Source: Pseudomonadota bacterium
GTDB lineage: Bacteria > Myxococcota_A > UBA796 > SXON01
DNA: 16,195 nucleotides
Assembly (NCBI GenBank): GCA_005776735.1
Contig: SXOM01000238.1
Coordinates: 1-16,195 of the forward strand
Direction of reading: 5' to 3'
Shown piece by piece: positions 12,883 through 16,195 of this stretch. The position numbers and the translations under genes were made by a program. Numbering within the stretch: the first letter of the stretch is position 1; the number at the start of each line of letters is the position of its first letter. The notes beneath the pieces were generated by a model. The model saw only the letters and a list, made by a program, of their open reading frames with translations, was not told where the DNA came from and did not search any database.

Positions 12883-15624
12883 GTGCGCATGTCCTTCCTC
12901 CTGGTCCTGACGCTCTCCGGCTGCCGCTCCGCCGACCGGATCGCCTGCGTCGACGACGACCCCGCCACGGGCGCCGCGACCTGGTACCGCGACGCGGACG
13001 CCGACCGGTCGGGCGACGAGCGCTCCGCGACCACCGCATGCGAGCAGCCCGCGGGCTACGTCGAGGACGCCACCGACTGCGACGATGGCGACCCTTCGGT
13101 CTCCCCCGCCGCGCCCGAGTCGTGCAACGGCGTCGACGACGACTGCGACGGCACGGTGGACGAGGGCGGAGCCAACGCCCCCACCTGGTACGCCGACCTC
13201 GATGGTGACGGATACGGCGACGTCGCCAACCCGAGCACCGGCTGCGTGGTCGGCGCCGGGTACGTGGACAACGCGACGGACTGCGACGACGACGACGCCG
13301 ACGTGTCGCCCGACGGGACGGAGCGCTGCGACACCCGCGACAACGACTGCGACGGCGAGGTCGACGAGGACTCGTCCGCGGATGCCCTGACCTGGTACGG
13401 GGACGACGACGGCGACAGCTACGGAGATCCGACGAAGGAGCAGCTGGCCTGCGCCGCGCCCGTCGGCACGGTGGCGGACCTGTCCGACTGCGACGACGAG
13501 AGCGCCACCGTGCACCCGGGGGCCGAGGAGTCCTGCAACGCCACGGACGACGACTGCGACGGCGAGATCGACGAAGACGGCATCGACCCTGCGACGTGGT
13601 ACCTCGACGCCGACGGCGACGGCTTCGGACGCGCTGCGCTCACCGCGCTCGGGTGCGATGCCCCCGAAGGCTACGTGGGCGACGCGACCGACTGCGACGA
13701 TCTCGACCCGGGCGCCGCTCCGGACGTGGCCGAGACGTGCGACGACAAGGACGACGACTGCGACGGCCAGGTCGACGAAGACGACGCGGTGGGCGCGCCC
13801 ACCTGGTACGCCGACGACGACGGCGACGGCTACGGCGACGCGGCCGCTCCGTACGCGGCGTGTGCCGCTCCTGCGGGTCACGTCGCCGACCTCACCGACT
13901 GCGACGACGGCGACAGCGGCGTCAGCCCGGCCGGTACCGAGCGGTGCAACACCGCGGACGACGACTGCGACGGCGACACCGACGAGGACGACGCGGTGGA
14001 CGCGCCGACCTGGTACGAGGACACCGACCTGGACGGCTATGGGGACCCCCTCGCCGGCGCGCCGTCCTGCACCGCGCCCGCCGGGAGCCTGGCCGACGAC
14101 GCCGACTGCGACGACACCGACGCCGCGATCAACCCGGCGGCATCCGAGGTGTGCGGCGACGTCGTCGACGACGACTGCGACGGGGTGCCTGACGACGGGT
14201 GCGCGCCGAGCGGCGCCCTCGGGGTCGCCGACGCGTGGTTGGTGCTCTACGGCGAGGCCCCGGGGGACGCCGCGGGCAGCGCCGTCGTGAGCGTCGAGGA
14301 CATCGACGGCGACGGCCTCGGCGAGGTGCTCGTCGGCGCCCCGTACAGCGACCAGGCCGCGGTCGACGCCGGGTCGGGCTACCTGCTGACCGCCCTCTCC
14401 CCGAGCAGCACGCTCGGCAGCGCCACGCTGGAGGTGGTCGGGCTGGCCGCGGACGACACCCTCGGCGCCGCGGTGGCCGGGGGCGGGGACCTCGACGCCG
14501 ACGGCGTGCCGGACCTCGTGCTCGGCGCCCCGTACGGGGCCGGCGGGTCCACCTCGTTGGTCTGTCATTATCCATCGGGTTCGGTGTCCTCCACCGGGTC
14601 GGGCTCGGCGGACGGTGGCGCCGCCTACGCCATCAGCGGAGCGTCTACGGGCACGCTGTCTGCGGCGTCCAACCTCGCCCTGCTCTACGCCGAGGCGGCC
14701 GACGACCTCGCGGGCCAGGCGGTCTCCGGAGGCGAAGACTTCACGGGTGACGGCATCGCCGACCTGCTGATCTCGGCCCCGGCGACGGCGGATTTCGAGT
14801 GGTGTTGCCAGGAGCACCTCCGCTCGTGCACCGGCGACGGCGGCACGATGCACGTCGTGAGCGGAGCAGCGTTGGCAACCGGCGTGCTGTGGGACGCCGA
14901 GCTCACCATCGTCGGCAACAGCAGCGACTGGGACGGCGGGACCACCGGAACCAGCGCCGCCTTCGTCGGCGATGTCGATGGGGACGGCCTCAGCGACGCG
15001 GCGGGCGTCCGGAGCAGCAGCACAACCGCGTTCGTGGTGTTCGGCGGCACCAGCGGCACGGTGCAGCTCGAGCACGGCGACGAAGACATCGCCCTGGGCG
15101 CAGCGGGAGGCACCAGCGGCACCACCCGGGTTGCGCGCGCCGGCGACGTCGATGGCGACGGGCTCGAAGACCTCCTGATGGGCGCGTCGGCCAGCCTCAC
15201 CGCGACCGACGAAGCCGCGGCATGGCTCGTCGAAGGGCTCCGCGCCGGGAGCTTCACCCTGGCGGCCGAGGCCGATCTCGTGCTCACCTCCGCGGGTTCG
15301 AACCAGCCCGACGTCCGGTGCGCCGGCCAGGGCGACGTGGACGCCGATGGCAACGTCGACCTGCTCCTCGGGTCGCCGGGCTCGGCCGACGCAGCCGGTG
15401 GCCGAGCGTGGTTGTTCTACGCACCCGGGGTCGGGAGCCTGGCCCTCTCGAGCGCAGACGCCACCTTCAGCGGCACCGCGGCCAACGACGCGCTCGGCAC
15501 CGCGCTGGCCATGGACCGCGACCTCAACGGGGACGGCGCGGCGGACCTGCTGTTCGGCGTCCCCGGCGACGACACCGCCGGTACGGACGCCGGGGCCGTC
15601 TGGGTGTTCCTCGGCGGGCGGTAG
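12883..15624 (+). CDS. Lipoprotein with six MopE-type repeats and a seven-blade FG-GAP propeller
   Basis: 913 residues. The N-terminus MRMSFLLVLTLSGC is a short lipoprotein signal with the lipobox at Cys14. GTG 12883 is preferred over ATG 12889 because it keeps R2, although neither has a clear ribosome binding site. Residues ~30-440 contain six tandem units of about 68 residues: a TWYxDxDGDGYGD-type calcium-like loop, then DCDD, then a C-x4-D-x-DCDG core. Residues ~446-913 contain seven DxDGDG(x)4-DLLxGAP-type FG-GAP motifs (near residues 474, 537, 620, 697, 755, 818 and 880), enough for a complete integrin-alpha-like seven-bladed beta-propeller. It is likely an outer-membrane or surface-anchored, cation-stabilised lipoprotein for adhesion or ligand binding; the ligand is unknown. 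The gene is monocistronic and shares domain order and a last-repeat signature with the giant lipoprotein at the left end of the window. Confidence 0.92.
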   Translation: MRMSFLLVLTLSGCRSADRIACVDDDPATGAATWYRDADADRSGDERSATTACEQPAGYVEDATDCDDGDPSVSPAAPESCNGVDDDCDGTVDEGGANAPTWYADLDGDGYGDVANPSTGCVVGAGYVDNATDCDDDDADVSPDGTERCDTRDNDCDGEVDEDSSADALTWYGDDDGDSYGDPTKEQLACAAPVGTVADLSDCDDESATVHPGAEESCNATDDDCDGEIDEDGIDPATWYLDADGDGFGRAALTALGCDAPEGYVGDATDCDDLDPGAAPDVAETCDDKDDDCDGQVDEDDAVGAPTWYADDDGDGYGDAAAPYAACAAPAGHVADLTDCDDGDSGVSPAGTERCNTADDDCDGDTDEDDAVDAPTWYEDTDLDGYGDPLAGAPSCTAPAGSLADDADCDDTDAAINPAASEVCGDVVDDDCDGVPDDGCAPSGALGVADAWLVLYGEAPGDAAGSAVVSVEDIDGDGLGEVLVGAPYSDQAAVDAGSGYLLTALSPSSTLGSATLEVVGLAADDTLGAAVAGGGDLDADGVPDLVLGAPYGAGGSTSLVCHYPSGSVSSTGSGSADGGAAYAISGASTGTLSAASNLALLYAEAADDLAGQAVSGGEDFTGDGIADLLISAPATADFEWCCQEHLRSCTGDGGTMHVVSGAALATGVLWDAELTIVGNSSDWDGGTTGTSAAFVGDVDGDGLSDAAGVRSSSTTAFVVFGGTSGTVQLEHGDEDIALGAAGGTSGTTRVARAGDVDGDGLEDLLMGASASLTATDEAAAWLVEGLRAGSFTLAAEADLVLTSAGSNQPDVRCAGQGDVDADGNVDLLLGSPGSADAAGGRAWLFYAPGVGSLALSSADATFSGTAANDALGTALAMDRDLNGDGAADLLFGVPGDDTAGTDAGAVWVFLGGR
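12978..14206 (+). repeat. Six tandem MopE-type metal-binding repeats (about 205-base period)
   Basis: Units begin near 12978, 13181, 13387, 13591, 13797 and 14007, each with a TWYxDxDxD start. Their cores read SCNGVDDDCDG, RCDTRDNDCDG, SCNATDDDCDG, TCDDKDDDCDG, RCNTADDDCDG and VCGDVVDDDCDG. The first unit has a degraded first loop (DADADRSGDER) and the last a variant core ending DDGC. Each unit has about three Cys and many Asp, consistent with cation binding. Confidence 0.9.
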
Positions 15625-15650
15625 GCCGCTCTGGACCCCCGACCCGCCGG

Positions 15651-15720
15651 CTGTCGGGCGCCGCGGCGCGACCGTCCGCACGCCGGGCAACGTCGCCCCG
15701 CGGCGCGCGGCGCCCGGCAG
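15651..15720. terminator. Large inverted repeat between convergent genes, possible bidirectional terminator
   Basis: ctgtcgggcgccgcg (15651-15665) pairs with cgcggcgcccggcag (15706-15720), giving a 15-base stem with one G-T wobble and a 40-base loop. It lies in the 141-base gap between the MopE/propeller gene (ending 15624) and the radical SAM gene (ending 15766). No T-run follows on either side, so it would not be a classical intrinsic terminator. A stem this long is still notable here. A second small hairpin, cgggc-tcaa-gcccg (15761-15774), contains the radical SAM stop codon. Confidence 0.45.
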
Positions 15721-15765
15721 ACCCGCCGCGCTTCGGGACGGTCCCGGGGCGCCGCCCTACCGGGC

Positions 15766-16195
15766 TCAAGCCCGCTCGGTGGTGCGAACCACGTCGGTCC
15801 GCTGCGAGTACCCGAGCCAACAGGTGCACGTGGCGCGTGGGCAGGGCCGCGGGCGCAGGACGGCGTCCAGGTCGTCGGTGTAGAGGTTGCCGAGCGAGTC
15901 CGCCACGAGCACGCAGCGGCGCAGGGTGCCGGCGCCGTCGACGAGCAGGCCCGTCTCGCCCGCCCCGCAGGCCACGCCCCGACTCCGGAGCGGGCGCGCG
16001 TCGAGGGCGAAGTCGGGGTCGAGCGCCGCCCACGCCGCGACCTCGGCGGGCCCGTACCGGACCCCGGGCTTCTTCGCGTTGAGCCACAGGCGCCCCTCCG
16101 GGAGCGCGGCGGCGAGGGCTTCGATCGCCTCGCGGTGCGCGGGCTCGGCAACGGCGCCCACTGCGACCCGCACCCCGAGCGCCCGCCACGCCGCC
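15766..16195 (-). CDS. C-terminal part of a radical SAM protein, STM4011-like (partial, N-terminus off right edge)
   Basis: About 143 codons are visible; the frame stays open through base 16194, so the GTG at 16173 is not a real start. The sequence resembles the C-terminal half of STM4011-family radical SAM proteins: VGAVAEPAHREAIEALAAALP, then GRLWLNAKK, then SRGVACGAG, VDGAGTLRRC, LGNLY, and finally RPRPCPRATCTCWLGY. The cysteines in CGAG, RRC, RPCP and TCTC suggest a SPASM-like auxiliary iron-sulfur site. The radical SAM CX3CX2C motif would lie outside the window. Family members are found in clusters with a second radical SAM protein and a hydrolase (STM4012 and STM4013), of unknown product. 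The assignment rests on remembered motif patterns. Confidence 0.72.
   Translation of the reverse strand, partial: AAWRALGVRVAVGAVAEPAHREAIEALAAALPEGRLWLNAKKPGVRYGPAEVAAWAALDPDFALDARPLRSRGVACGAGETGLLVDGAGTLRRCVLVADSLGNLYTDDLDAVLRPRPCPRATCTCWLGYSQRTDVVRTTERA

Noticed and set aside
12376..15690. The long minus-strand frame continuing upstream of the small hypothetical gene, including an LSGC string that looks like a lipobox.
   Set aside because: It lies opposite the clearly coding MopE/propeller lipoprotein. No start codon in the right place would give a signal peptide before the LSGC string.

Overview
The window is very GC-rich and densely coded. Several independent signs point to a myxobacterium-like bacterium (Myxococcota). 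Two large lipoproteins carry MopE-type metal-binding repeats (D-C-D-D ... D-C-D-G). A metalloprotease ends in a DTG-rich linker followed by a CxC / Gly-rich / hydrophobic / RRR tail that resembles the MYXO-CTERM sorting signal. Most genes also appear to start with GTG. No rRNA, tRNA, CRISPR array, transposase or phage integrase was seen.

Layout. (1) Positions 1-3474, minus strand: a giant lipoprotein, cut by the left edge, with six Ig-like modules, six MopE repeats split by an unrecognised beta-rich insert, and the start of an FG-GAP propeller. (2) Positions 3574-4935, minus: an HExxH metalloprotease with a MYXO-CTERM-like tail but no signal peptide. (3) Positions 4957-7452, minus: an O-antigen ligase/Wzy-like polytopic protein fused to a TPR-type C-terminal domain. 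(4) Positions 7449-9623, minus: a complete Wzc-like chain-length determinant and tyrosine autokinase (BY-kinase). (5) Divergently, positions 9703-11361 and 11358-12359, plus: a cytoplasmic alkaline-phosphatase-superfamily phosphohydrolase and a SAM methyltransferase, overlapping by GTGA. (6) Positions 12376-12813, minus: an orphan 145-residue protein. (7) Positions 12883-15624, plus: a second lipoprotein with six MopE repeats and a complete seven-blade FG-GAP propeller. (8) Positions 15766-16195, minus: the C-terminal part of a radical SAM protein that looks like the STM4011 family, cut by the right edge.

How the parts may work together. The core (4957-12359) reads as a divergent polysaccharide-assembly module. 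The tyrosine kinase/co-polymerase sets chain length, the polymerase/ligase joins repeat units, and the phosphohydrolase and methyltransferase may process lipid-linked intermediates or modify the chain. No glycosyltransferase, flippase or outer-membrane exporter is present, so the rest of the pathway must lie elsewhere. The protease follows the polymerase by 21 bases in the same direction and may be co-transcribed. The two MopE/FG-GAP lipoproteins lie on either side of this core in opposite orientation. They share a distinctive last-repeat motif just before the propeller, which suggests that they are diverged paralogues exposed on the cell surface. All assignments come from reading motifs in the translated sequence. 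No database search was run.
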